Shown: positions 34,790 to 45,785 of the stretch, one piece after another | Position numbering within the stretch: the stretch's first letter is position 1 | How the letters are laid out: each line of letters opens with the position of its first letter | Assembly (NCBI GenBank): GCA_021397835.1 | Contig: JAJFZO010000087.1 | Coordinates: forward strand, 1,240,001 to 1,304,000 | From: Moringa oleifera | Taxonomy: Eukaryota > Streptophyta > Magnoliopsida > Brassicales > Moringaceae | Direction: 5' to 3' | Length of the DNA: 64,000 nucleotides | The notes under the pieces: generated by a model | What the model saw: only the letters and a program-made list of their open reading frames with translations | Databases searched by the model: none | What the model was told of the DNA's origin: nothing | Program-made: the position numbers and the translations under genes

Positions 34790-36490
34790 TCTTTATTGTT
34801 TCCTTTTTTTTTTATAATGGATGACTTTAAAAGCAACAAGAATATTATGGGTGACAGCCCTCCTTGGTAAAAATACAGATTGAGCATGAAACAAGATTTG
34901 GAAGCAAATTCTTAAGCCTATTAGCCAACACTTTAGCTGTCACCTTATACACTACATTACCCAATGTAATAAATCAAAAATCATATATACTACATGGGGA
35001 ATCATAAGTTAAGTATTAAGACATTAGAAGTGTTATTTAGATCTGAAGGGAACTCTTGTTTTTTAACCAAGAAATAACAAACAGGAAGATATTCTTACCC
35101 AAAAAATTTTGGAACTTCCAGAAAAAGCCACCTGGAAAAAAAACTTGTCTAGATGCATTTGGAACAGAGAAAATTCTTAGAACAGTTTTTTGAGACCAAT
35201 GTTTGATCCAGCCTCTCTGCCACCTAACCTTCTGTCGCACGGCCCAGAAAAATCTTAAAACGTTTTTTTCAGACCAACATTTGATCCAGCCTCTCTGCCA
35301 CCTAACCTTCTGTCCCACGGCCCCTTTCCCAAGTGAATCCATGCCTCTGAAATTAAAAATCCACCAAACCGTAATCTTTCACCCCCTTCCTAAAACCTTG
35401 AATTAACCAATACATATAGGAATTTCGACCCATCTTCTCGCTTGGATTCTTCCAAAGAATCATAAATCCTCCACCATGCCCTTCCTTATTAACAAAAAAT
35501 GCCCATTCAAAACCCATTTGCCAGCATATAAATTCCACCTGGCTACTATTAACCCACGTTTCAATTAGAAGCCACCTCCGACGCCATCAAATTCACTGGC
35601 TCTCGAAGAGCTAAAACTGCTTAAAGGTTACCAAGCCCCTAGTGGTTCCAGCTTAAGCAAATCATGACGATCGACACGCTTGGCTCTATCATTGACAAAG
35701 AGAGAGATCTTACCCCCAGAACCAGTTTCTTAACAGCGTTGACTCCTATTGATTCTCTTTTAGATAAATTTAACTCCCTTGTGGCCACTCAAGCCCGCAT
35801 CAGCCCTTCTTTTCTTATTCTTAATTGTTGCAAACCCATCTTCTTCCAAAGACGAACCAACCTGCTTTCTCGGTAGCCCTAGGTTCAATCCAAACTAATG
35901 AACCAGATCCAACGACTCTACCATATCATTAGTCATATCCCCTGTTAACCCTGAATTCTTTCTTATAAATCTAGCATTAGTCATAATCATCAAGTTCTCG
36001 CCATTGATTCTTGCAATGGCTTGATTTCCAACCATGGAATCAACCATTAATATCCTTGGTTCGTGATTATTTGGCCCCAATCACGCCAGCCTCCTGACGT
36101 TGACTTGCAGTAGGCTAACTCCATCTCGAAGCCATCATTCACCATCGTTGTTAACCGCTTTCCCTACTGGTGCTCGTAACCACACACTCTAGGCTTAGAT
36201 AATTCTTCTTCTTGAGTAGGAAATAGCTTCTTGACTTGCCTGCATGATCAAGGCATCCACATCAGAAGGAGAACATGTCTAGCCTTTCATACTTAAATTG
36301 CAAAAGATACTAGTCCCCTTACTGTTATCTGATCTTCTTCCATCTTTTCAATGGCTGCCTAACATCAAATGCGACTCTTATCCTCATGTAATTCCTGCAT
36401 TATTACTCTCATCATAATCTACAAACGTACCTATGAAATTTTGCAATTCAATGGAACATCATACATACGCACCCAAAAATCACGTGTTAA
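34790..36490 (-). mobile_element. Decayed LINE retrotransposon (ORF1, endonuclease and RT remnants)
   Basis: Read on the minus strand from right to left: FWVRMYDVPLN, then FVDYDESNNAG, MRIRVAFDVRQPLKRWKK and a CGCLDHAG knuckle (36490-36130), as in the DUF4283/zinc-knuckle ORF1 of plant L1-type LINEs. Next come endonuclease-like WAFFVNKEGHGGGFMILWK and GVKDYGLVDF, HGFTWERGRG (35540-35280). After a gap comes the reverse-transcriptase start NVVYKVTAKVLANRLKNLLP (34960-34880). Stops and frameshifts occur throughout, and most of the RT is deleted. It is a dead, 5'-truncated copy of the same general type as the fragment in the leader intron at 21 kb. Confidence 0.75.
35170..35323 (-). repeat. Tandem duplication (about 77 bp twice) inside the LINE remnant
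   Basis: Two adjacent copies (35170-35247 and 35248-35323) share TTGATCCAGCCTCTCTGCCA followed by CCTAACCTTCTGTC. They duplicate the endonuclease-domain segment that reads ERLDQ in LINEs. Copies are near-identical in the right part and more diverged in the left. Confidence 0.85.
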
Positions 36491-36495
36491 GAAAA

Positions 36496-36670
36496 CCCTT
36501 ATTTACAATCAGAGGGTGAGCATTAATCGAGATACATAACGCATTACTATTTGATTAGTAATAAAAACCTACATTAGCGTCTTTTAATTCGATTTGGATT
36601 TTTTTTATTGAAGAAATTGAGTTAAAAAATTTTAATCCCTTATTTACTATCAGGGGGTGAGCATTAATTG
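36496..36670. repeat. Pair of 34-bp direct repeats 141 bp apart
   Basis: Copies at 36496-36529 and 36637-36670 share the reading CCCTTATTTAC-ATCAG-GGGTGAGC followed by ATTAAT, with three or four differences. They sit just outside the truncated 5' side of the LINE remnant. Confidence 0.75.
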
Positions 36671-39120
36671 GTTTTAACTGATTTAAGAGTGAATAAATTT
36701 TGATAATCTGATTCATTTTTTCTTTTAAACAGTTTGGTCATATAGTTGATTTAATTGCTTTAATTGATCAAGTTAAGATCAAACAAATTTTTAACCTAAC
36801 CAATCAAAAAATTGATTTTTTATTTTAATTATTTATTTTATTTTACTATTAATTAACTATTATTTAATTTAATTTTAATTTACGTAAACATAAATTTTTT
36901 CAAGATAAAATAATAAAAAATGAAGAAAAAAATAAGAAGTCATTATGTTCGTATATGAAATCATTATCATTTATGTAGTTGGTAACGTATTATATTATCT
37001 AATATTTAATTTTTTCAAATTAATTTGTTATAGAAATTTAATTTGACAATATTTACATTAATTATAAGACTGGAATGATAAAAAAAGTTTATGTTAATTT
37101 AATATCAATTAATTTTATTTTACTTAAATTTTTTATAAAAAATAAATTTAGTTCGATTTAATTAGTTTTTTTAACGTTTAGTCAATTTTTTGAATTTTTT
37201 TTAACAAGTCGATTAATTCAGTTTTTAGAATTTTCAGAATCCCTATTTATAATACCAAACGATAAATGTTATATATGACAACTACTTTGAACATATATAA
37301 GACAAATATAATTTTTAAAGTTTAATTTAAATAATCACTTAAAATAATTTATTAATATTATTTTGTTATTATTGAGTATAATCAAATTGTGAATTTTTAT
37401 TATTGGATGAGATATCATATATTGCAAGGTTAAATCCAATTATAAATTGTTAATACACTCAGAGTAAAAAGAAAAATTTTTATTTAGGCGAATGTGACGA
37501 TGCGGTGTGATATACCCATATTCAGTATACATTGAATTTTTGCTTGTAATCAACAGTTCACAATGATTTCAATAAAATTAATTATATTAAATCAAAAAAT
37601 TTAAAATAATGTGATATAATCAAAATTATTCATCATTAATTCAATTCAATATTGTAAAAATAAAATTTTAATGGAAATCATTATGAAAAATTATAATTAT
37701 AAATATCTTTTTCATTTTTTTAATGATTTTAACATTTGGATTTGTATGCATGGTAATGATTAACTATGAGGTATCCACAGCAACAATAAAGTATGAGCAA
37801 TCATATTCAGTGGTAATATTGTAATAATTTATTTTGTAATTGAAACAATATGTGCTAAGAAAAAAATATTAAATTGAAACAATTAAATTTTTATTCTCTT
37901 CATCCATATTTAATATAAATTTTAAAAAAAATCATCTTTTTATTATTATTTTTCACTCAAATCCTCGGTATTAGAGTCTTGGATGGAATAAGATTTTTAT
38001 ATAAAAGAAAAATTTATTTACATATATTAGATATAAAATTATTAAAAATTAATTTTTTTACTTTTTTAAACAAAATATATAATATAAATTTGTTAAATAC
38101 AATAATTTTTTATGTGTCTTCATATTCAATATGAAATTGTGAAAATTTATTTTTACAAAATATCTATATTCAAGTACAATGAACTAATATTTTTTAAGAG
38201 TAAATATAAAAAAATTAAACTGTATTCGTTTTTTAATTTACACACCAAACATGTAATTTTTGAATTTAATTTAAATTAGATATTAACTTAAATAATTAAA
38301 AAATAAAATATTTTTATTATTAAAATACTTTAATAACTAAAATTTATATATTAAATTTTGAATAATTTTTTACACATGTATTATTTTTTTATTTTTTGAT
38401 AATATAAATTTTAAATATATATTTATTTATTTTAATACTCCAAAACTTTTAAAAAATTTTACAATGATAACTTGAATATCTATGTACATTTATCAAGATA
38501 TTTAAATTAAAATTTATCATATAAATTTTTAATTTTTGATAAATTTAAATCAAATCAAATTAAAATACATATTTAATTTGTATAATATATATATACTTTA
38601 AAAAATTATTTGAATAAAATTTAATAAAACTTTAATATTCACTTTATATTATCAAACATATTTAAAAGGCGACAAATTTAATTTTAATTTGATATTAAAA
38701 TTTAAATTAAATTAAATTTTATTAAAAATTTAAAAATTAAGAATATAACTTTATACAATAAAATTTGATTTAAAATTTTTAAATATATAAATACATATTT
38801 AAATTTTAAATTTTTTTAAACATCAAAAATATTTTTTAAAAAATTACGCTATCAAAATATTTTTTTACATATATATAATTAATAAATAAAAAATTATTCA
38901 GATTTTAAAAATAAATAAAAGTATAATGTAAAATTTGTTTGAATCATCTTTTAAATATCTTCAAGCGATAAGCCTCTTTTTTAATTATCAAAATTTACTT
39001 AAAATTTTATACACCTTTACTTTTTATATTTAATTTATTTTTAGTAAAATTAAATTTTATATCTAAAAATTAATCTTCAATTTTCATCCCAAGCTATCAT
39101 ATTATTCGCCCAAGACACAA
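36671..39120. other. AT-rich intergenic spacer
   Basis: Very low GC with no ORF of interest. The part at 38560-39070 carries dispersed-element motifs. I see no gene. Confidence 0.5.
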
Positions 39121-39292
39121 TAACGGGAGGGCCGAACCAATAAAAGCGAAACCCACTCTGACAGGACTTGTTCCAATAAAAGGATTTTCTTTTTCTCTCT
39201 CTCTGTCTCTTGCTCTTTCTCTTTCACGCTCAGCATTCAATGTTGTCACTGAAGCCCCATTTCCCAAGCATCGCCCATTGGGAGTCAGATTA

Positions 39293-39439
39293 ATGGCTGA
39301 GCAGCCTTGGTTCTCCCATGGCTTCCTTTGGTTTGGTTTCGAACTGGACAGAAGCGCAAGCAGGCTGTACGCCTGTGAATCTCATCAGCTTCATCCCTTC
39401 TCTGTTCTTCTTAATACCAAAAAGATTTCGAAGGGATAA
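39293..39439 (+). other. Possible small ORF (48 codons) behind a CT-rich leader
   Basis: A GC-richer island at about 39120-39450 begins with a CT-rich tract (39190-39230) of the kind seen in plant 5' leaders. The first ATG opens a 48-codon frame (MAEQPWFSHGFLWFG onward) ending at TAA 39437-39439. I do not recognise the peptide, and the frame could be chance. The island is convergent with the minus-strand membrane-protein gene. Confidence 0.2.
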
Positions 39440-39704
39440 TCGGATGAGATAAATCTGTAACAAAATTCATTTATTTATAGACAAAATTAGCTTTTTCTCT
39501 TCGCATATTACTTATGGATTATACACAGTGTATTATTGACAATCCTCTCAATCATAAACACAAACACCTCGTGGCTTTTCATCAGCAAACAGGATTTGGG
39601 ACCTGGGATTACGCCAACCACCCTGAAAGAAAGCAGCGGCTCCGTATCTTACAGTGGTGAAAGCTGAAAACCAGTCATCTCCTTGACTCATTCGTCGATC
39701 TTTT

Positions 39705-40025
39705 TCATAGCGGACCGTAAGGAATCTGCTGGGGGAGCCTGAACCGGACCTGTGAAGTCGGAGACCGGACGGCAACGCCGTGCCAACAAATACCACCCTT
39801 GCACATCTCGTGGACGTGATCGCGGGAAATCGCGTACGTGGCTTTACGGGAGACGTCCCACGCCAGAGTCCCGACCAAGATGAGACCCACCACGGCGGTT
39901 GACACAATCAGCACGAACCCGGCGCTGAAGCTCCGCCCACAGACCAACCCGTAAGCCTTAATCCCGGCAATCACTGCGACGTAGATGGTCGTCAAATTCC
40001 CAATCACCGCATCGGATATCGCCAT
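39705..40025 (-). CDS. Small plant-specific two-helix transmembrane protein
   Basis: 106 residues, intronless as read. Two hydrophobic segments at about 7-30 (AVIGNLTTIYVAVIAGI) and 36-57 (FVLIVSTAVVGLILVGTLAW) are joined by a short loop. A conserved-looking soluble tail follows, with DVSRKATYAISRDHVHE and CKGGICWHGVAVRSP. I recognise the type as an uncharacterised plant transmembrane protein family, but I know no function. The ATG at 40023-40025 is the first in the frame and directly precedes the first hydrophobic segment. The overlapping 119-codon ORF in another frame has no hydrophobic pattern and is a shadow. Confidence 0.75.
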   Translation of the reverse strand: MAISDAVIGNLTTIYVAVIAGIKAYGLVCGRSFSAGFVLIVSTAVVGLILVGTLAWDVSRKATYAISRDHVHEMCKGGICWHGVAVRSPTSQVRFRLPQQIPYGPL

Positions 40026-43000
40026 TATCGGTTGAGACGTTGGCTTCCAACTTCATAGAACTCCTGCCATCGAATTGAAATCTTACAACGAATAGTAAAG
40101 CGAAAAAATGCCTGCCCGGTGAAGATAAACAAGCGAATCGAAGAAGATTTAATACCTAGTCTTGGGAATGTCGGGCTGCTTTTCATATGGGCTCGAAATT
40201 ACCGAAACGCCCTCGCCTCATCCTCTGCCATTATCGCTCTTATCTTTCTTACTTTGTGCGCGTCCTTAAAAGCAAAAGTAGATGGAATCCGGTTTTTGTC
40301 TTAAACCTCCAGCAGATTAAAAGCGTCACCGTTTCACTCATTTATGTGAAATTTGTTATTAAATTATTAAAATGTAATTATTTCAATAAATAAATAAAAT
40401 GAAACTATCAATTAGGCGTTGAGATACGTGCCCGTTCTACATCCGATGTGACCAAATCCCAAACTTGCTGTTGCGTAAAGTTTCTGCATAAAGATAAGGG
40501 TATTTTTTTTTTTTTTTAATTCAACGTTGATCACTCTCCAACTTGTAAGCATGATGAGAAACATAGTGCGCCATCTTACCGCGTAATAAATAGATTAAAA
40601 CAAATACAGCAGTTTATTAAACATATATAATTTAATATTTAATTAATTTATAATCTATTTATTTATTAATTAAAATAATTTAAAAAATTTTATTTTAAAC
40701 AAATTTAAAATAAATGCTAAAACAACTCTTAACTATACTCATTATTCATTGAATATTCAAGCGTTAATTGTAATTATATATTTAATATTTTAATTTAATT
40801 TAATTTTTATAAAAAAATTATAAATTAAATATTCAAACTAGAGATATTTTATCATAAATTTTAACTTTAAAATTTATGTATATGTTGTAATTGTAAAATT
40901 TTTATAATTTTTTAAATATAAAAAATACATATTTTAAAAATATTTATGCCATTAAAAATTATTGAAATACGTAAAATAGATTTAAAATAAAGAATAAAAT
41001 TTATTAGAATTTTTTTAAGTATTTTAATAATAAATATATCTTAAAATTTTTACAAATTTTAAACAAAAGCCTAATTTTAATTAAATTATTAGTAAAAAAA
41101 CTTTGATCAAATTATTACTAAAAAAATAGTGAAATTAAAACATGATATATAATATATCTATCAAACACATAAAAAATTAAATTAAAAATAAGTTTTATTT
41201 AATTTTTTTAATATTTGTTCATAAATATTAAAACAAATATAATAATTAAAAGAAATTAGATAACATCAACATCAATCAAACAAAACTATCTACACCGTTT
41301 AACTTGGTCCTCTTTGGTGCATAAAATAGAGTGATGATTTGATTCTTCGAATGGATGCATGCCATTACATTTATCCACAGTTGGGTATCCTCCTCGGAGG
41401 GCAATAAAGGCAAACCAAGATTTGTTATCCAAAATTAACAAATGATTCAATGTATTTAAGTCAATAATAATAACGAGGCTTTTTAAGTAATTTAATTACT
41501 ATTCTTAGTCTTATAGAGATCCGTGAAAGACATTCATGAACTTGATTGAGGAAAAATCAGAAATGTCACACAACCAAATACGGATCTTTAGTAAAAAGGA
41601 GATTAATATCAAGAAAAAAAACTATGAAATTAATTTTAGTCAATATAAATATATAAAATAAGTTAATGGTTTTGAAAGAGAGATATATAAATTCTTTATA
41701 AACAATAATTTCAAAAATTTAGTAAAATTTGTTTCTTAATAAATATTATTTTAAATCTTAAGTGTTATTCTTTCTCCCATCCAAGTTTCACTTTGAAAAC
41801 AAAATAAACCTTAATATTTTAATTTTAACTAAATTAAATTTTATTTAAAAATTAAATATTAAAAATATTTAAATTAGAGATATTTTATAACAAAATTTGA
41901 TTTATAATTTTTTAAAAAATATAAAAAATATTCAAGTTATTATCATAAAAATAAAAAAAAATTGAGTGTTGAAAATATTTTTTTTAAAAATATGTTATCA
42001 AAAATTTAAAAAATTCAAAAAATAATTGATTATTTGAAAAATATTCAAATTTGAAAAATAAGATTGAAATGAAGTATAAAATTTATTAAGTATTTTTTAA
42101 TTATTTTAATAATTAAAAAATTATTAATTTTTTAAATTATTTTGAATGAAAGTTCAATTTAGATAAAATCAATAGATCATAATTTATTTGCATATATTTT
42201 AAAAGGTAAAGTTTGATTAAAGAGATATAGTAAAATTCAAGATTTTAAATGATATTTATCTTTTAAATATTATATTTTTTAGTTTTATTTTAATTGAGTT
42301 AATGAATTATAATATATTTATTTTTAATTTAAATTTAAATTATGAATTAAATTGATTGTATGTTTATTTTTTTAATTTTACTTAATTAGATTGTAATTAA
42401 AACAACTTTAAAAAATCAAAGATAATTTAATTTTTAAAAAGTTTAAAAAGTGAATCAAATAAATTATATATTTTATTTATTGTTGAGGAATTTTTTATTC
42501 ACAAACTATCTTTATAGAATTTTTAAAACTTTAACAAAAAATCTAAAATTAATTTTTATAACGATAACTTAAATATATTATTTGTACACTTGTGAAAATC
42601 TTGAAATCAAAATTTTTAATTTAAATATCTCTAATATTTTAAGTTTTAACTAAGTTTAAATTGAACTAAATAAAAATATTAAATATATGATTGATCCAGT
42701 ATTTCAATATGTAAATATATATATATATAATTTAAAGCTCTTTTTATTTACCTTAATATTTTTTTATGGGGCGATTTTTCAAATTGGGGTATGACTTTTG
42801 TGGCACGTGTTGCTCTCTTATTAATTATTAATCATCTTTTATATAAAAAGTACATCAACATAATATTTTGAACTAAAAAATGTAATATACATTTAATGTA
42901 AATTTTGGCTAGAGTTGGCAAAAGTGACATGCCAACAAAAAAGGAGTACATGTTGGAAACTCACTATAATAAGCATGACAACTGATATAATTGCAAAACG

Positions 43001-45300
43001 ACAAAGTCAGTGTCGTTTGGTGGAATTCTGGGCCTTCCGCTGTTTTCATCACGTTACAGATGTTTCCCTTGGGTCCGCATCAAATTGGGACTTTCTATCA
43101 ATGTCGCGTGCTGGGAAATTTTAAATTTACCCCTCCAAATTTGAAAACACAGTATCACTTGTGCCATTTAATTTCTCAAAAGAGAGGATGATTATGTCAT
43201 TTTGTTTCACTTTGATTGAAAAATACAAGTATTTCCCTCTCAATTTTGTTATATTATGTTTTAATGTTTTTTAAAACTCAAGTGCTCATTGAAATTAAAT
43301 AAATAAAATTAAAGGGGTCAAACAGGAACTATAAATTCAGTCATGTTAACATTTTAATACAGTATTAAAATAAGTCATAATAATAATAATTTTAAAAATA
43401 ACAATGAAATTTATTTTTTAATTTATTATAATATGTATGTATTTTTATAAAAAAAATTAAAAATAAACGTTATTTAAATTACAAAATTTTATATAACAAA
43501 ATGATATTATTTTTATAATATAAAAATAATTTTAAATAAATCAAAATTATTAAACAATCAATTCACAATTTCATTGGTTGAGTTGACTCGATTTTATTTT
43601 TAAAATATTACTCACATTATTGAATCTATGATATTATTTTAATTTTTGATTAGGCATTAATTGGCAATTAACATAATTTTAATTTAGTTTTATTTCCACA
43701 TCTGCTTTATATATCATAAAAAATAAAATTCATTAACTATTAAAACCATCATACAACTCATTCTCTATGAACTAATTAATCTGATAATCAAACTATTAAT
43801 TACATCTACCACTTAAATATCCCGTTCAATTTTGAAAATCATACTTAAAAGGTTTTCAAAATGTAAAAAAAAAAAAAAAACAAAAGACCTTGACCTGAGC
43901 CATTTATACACAGGCAACTTGCTTCACACGAAATGTTGAAATTATGCATTTAATGGGCAACAGTGACTAGCAAGCCGTCGTGGTCACGTGACCCAACTCA
44001 CGATACGAGGCCAATTAATATTGTTATCAGGTGACTTTATTTTAGGATTAAGCTATCTAAGATATTAGTCTATTCATTGATATTAGTATTTTTCTATCAC
44101 AAAAAATAAGGAAAATCTCATAATTAAGAGTTTCGTCTTCAAGTCAAGCCCAATCCTGCCCGACACACATGGCCTTGACATTAGGTTGGAAGCATCCAAT
44201 TGCAGCATGTGATTGTTTGGTGCATTTTTAGTTAAGAGAATAGATCATGAAAAGTTATTGAACAAATACAAAAAAATCCAATTATATCTATTTTTTATTT
44301 TATATATTTAAATATCAATTTGAATCAATTACATATATAATAAGTTTTATTTTAAAATTATATATATAAATTATCGCCATAATAAAATAAAAATATTTTA
44401 ATATTAAAAATAATTTTTACAAAACAATATTTTTAAGAATTTATAAAAATGGTTTGGATGTGAAATTTTGTTTAAAGTTAAACGATAAAATCAAAATAAA
44501 ATACGAATTTTATATGAATCTTTTTTGCAACATTTCAATAATAAAAGTATATAGTCTTTAATTGTTTTTATAAATTTTGAAGTCAGTATTCAATTTTCAC
44601 TCAATTGGAAGTTAAAATATAAAAGTACATTTTTTAAAAGATGATTAAAATTTTAATTTAAATATATTTAATTTTTAATAAATTTTAATTTAAATTATAT
44701 TGATAAATTAAAATTTATTTTATTATTTTAAATAAATATTATCTTAGATATTGAGTTTTGTACTTTCTCTCAAATCAAATTTTGATTGTTAAAACGACTT
44801 CAAAGAAGTTTTTATTTATTAATTTTATTTAAATTAGACCTCGATGAAAATAATTATAAAAAATTAATAATATTTTTATTAATAAAATATTTAAAAAATT
44901 ATTTAAATATATTTTAAACTACATTTTGATTTCATCATTAAAACTTAAATAATTTTTGAGTAATTACAAAATTTTCATGATTTTCTAAAATTTATGATAG
45001 TATAGTTTTTTTAAAAAAATATTTTAATAATTAAATAATTTTAAATTTTTTAATGATGGTAATTAAAATACTTTTTTATTTATAAAAAATTTTAAATTAA
45101 AATTTATTATAAAAGATTTTGATTTAAATATATTAATTTTTAAATTATTTGATCAAAATTAATAAATTAAAATTTATTTAGTGATATTTTAAAAAACAAA
45201 ATTAAAAGTTTTAAAATTTAAATAATATTTATTTTATTTTATAAATATAAAATTTTAATTAATAATAAATTAAATATTAATATTTTATATCACATTGAAC
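40026..45300. other. Membrane-protein gene upstream region and long AT-rich spacer
   Basis: From 40026 to about 40500 is the likely leader and promoter of the minus-strand gene. The remainder is mostly extreme AT sequence with dispersed-element copies (40800-41060, 41800-42190, 44300-44580, 44640-45290). Two GC-richer islands at 42900-43200 and 43880-44240 show no convincing gene. The second contains a perfect 12-bp palindrome, GGTCACGTGACC, at 43982-43993. Confidence 0.5.
41800..42190. repeat. Dispersed AT-rich element, diverged copy
   Basis: Same motif order as 7700-8190: TTAAATATTAAAAATATTTA, a GATATTTTATAACAAAATTT block, TTATTATCATAAAAA, GTGTTGAAAATATTTTT, a TTATCAAAAATTTAAAAAATTC block, TTTTAATAATTAAAAAATTA, and AATTTAGATAAAATCAATAG at the end. 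Non-coding. Confidence 0.45.
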
Positions 45301-45395
45301 TTTTTAGTTTTAATCTACCGTTAAACTGGGGCAGAAACACGGATCCCCTCGGAGCCAAAGGAGCCCGGAGAACTATCTAGAAATCTTGGCCGGCT

Positions 45396-45639
45396 CCACG
45401 TCAGGCAAGGAATGAAATCTAATAAGGTGCTGCCACGTTTGGTAAGGAATAGCAACCGTGAGATTGTCCACCGTGTCAAGTTCGCCCAATCAGATCGGTC
45501 AAGATGACTCGGGATCACAGTCGTCTCATGGGGCCTACCAGAAATCATCGTCACTCCACGTCAAAGAAACAATGAAAGGCCAATGACGATCCGCCACGTT
45601 TCGTTTAGGGAAGTTTTGCCCGTTGGATCATCCACGTCA
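45396..45639 (+). promoter_or_regulatory. Cluster of CCACGTCA bZIP sites in the SHEPHERD promoter
   Basis: CCACGTCA occurs at 45396-45403, 45557-45564 and 45632-45639, with further CCACG cores at 45433 and 45595. Plant ER-stress bZIP factors (bZIP28, bZIP60) bind CCACGTCA/ACGT-type cores. The density within 250 bp fits an unfolded-protein-response promoter. Confidence 0.65.
45581..45599 (+). promoter_or_regulatory. Perfect ER-stress response element (ERSE)
   Basis: CCAAT at 45581-45585, nine bases, then CCACG at 45595-45599, exactly the CCAAT-N9-CCACG consensus. It lies 187 bp upstream of the SHEPHERD ATG and about 90 bp upstream of a TATA box. In plants this element is bound by NF-Y together with bZIP28. 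Confidence 0.85.
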
Positions 45640-45688
45640 GAGTAGCAGGAGTACTCGTTAGATCTAAGGCTGTTAAGAGTGACACCGC

Positions 45689-45695
45689 TATATAA
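45689..45695 (+). promoter_or_regulatory. TATA box of the SHEPHERD gene
   Basis: TATATAA about 91-97 bp upstream of the ATG, directly downstream of the ERSE and bZIP-site cluster. The implied start site is near 45720, giving a leader of about 65 bases. Confidence 0.65.
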
Positions 45696-45785
45696 TCATA
45701 TTAGAGGAATCGCGAGATTAAAAGAGGTACCCCAATCTGAACTGATCATCTCACTGAGTGAAGCTACTAGAACATCGACTCTACG

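Noticed and set aside
39548..39907. 119-codon minus-strand ORF overlapping the small membrane protein
   Set aside because: It lies in another frame of the same sequence and shows no hydrophobic or domain pattern; the 106-codon frame has two clear membrane helices.
42915..43191. Overlapping ORFs of 66-69 codons in a GC-richer island
   Set aside because: No domain, no ATG-led leader context and no splice partners; most likely chance open frames.
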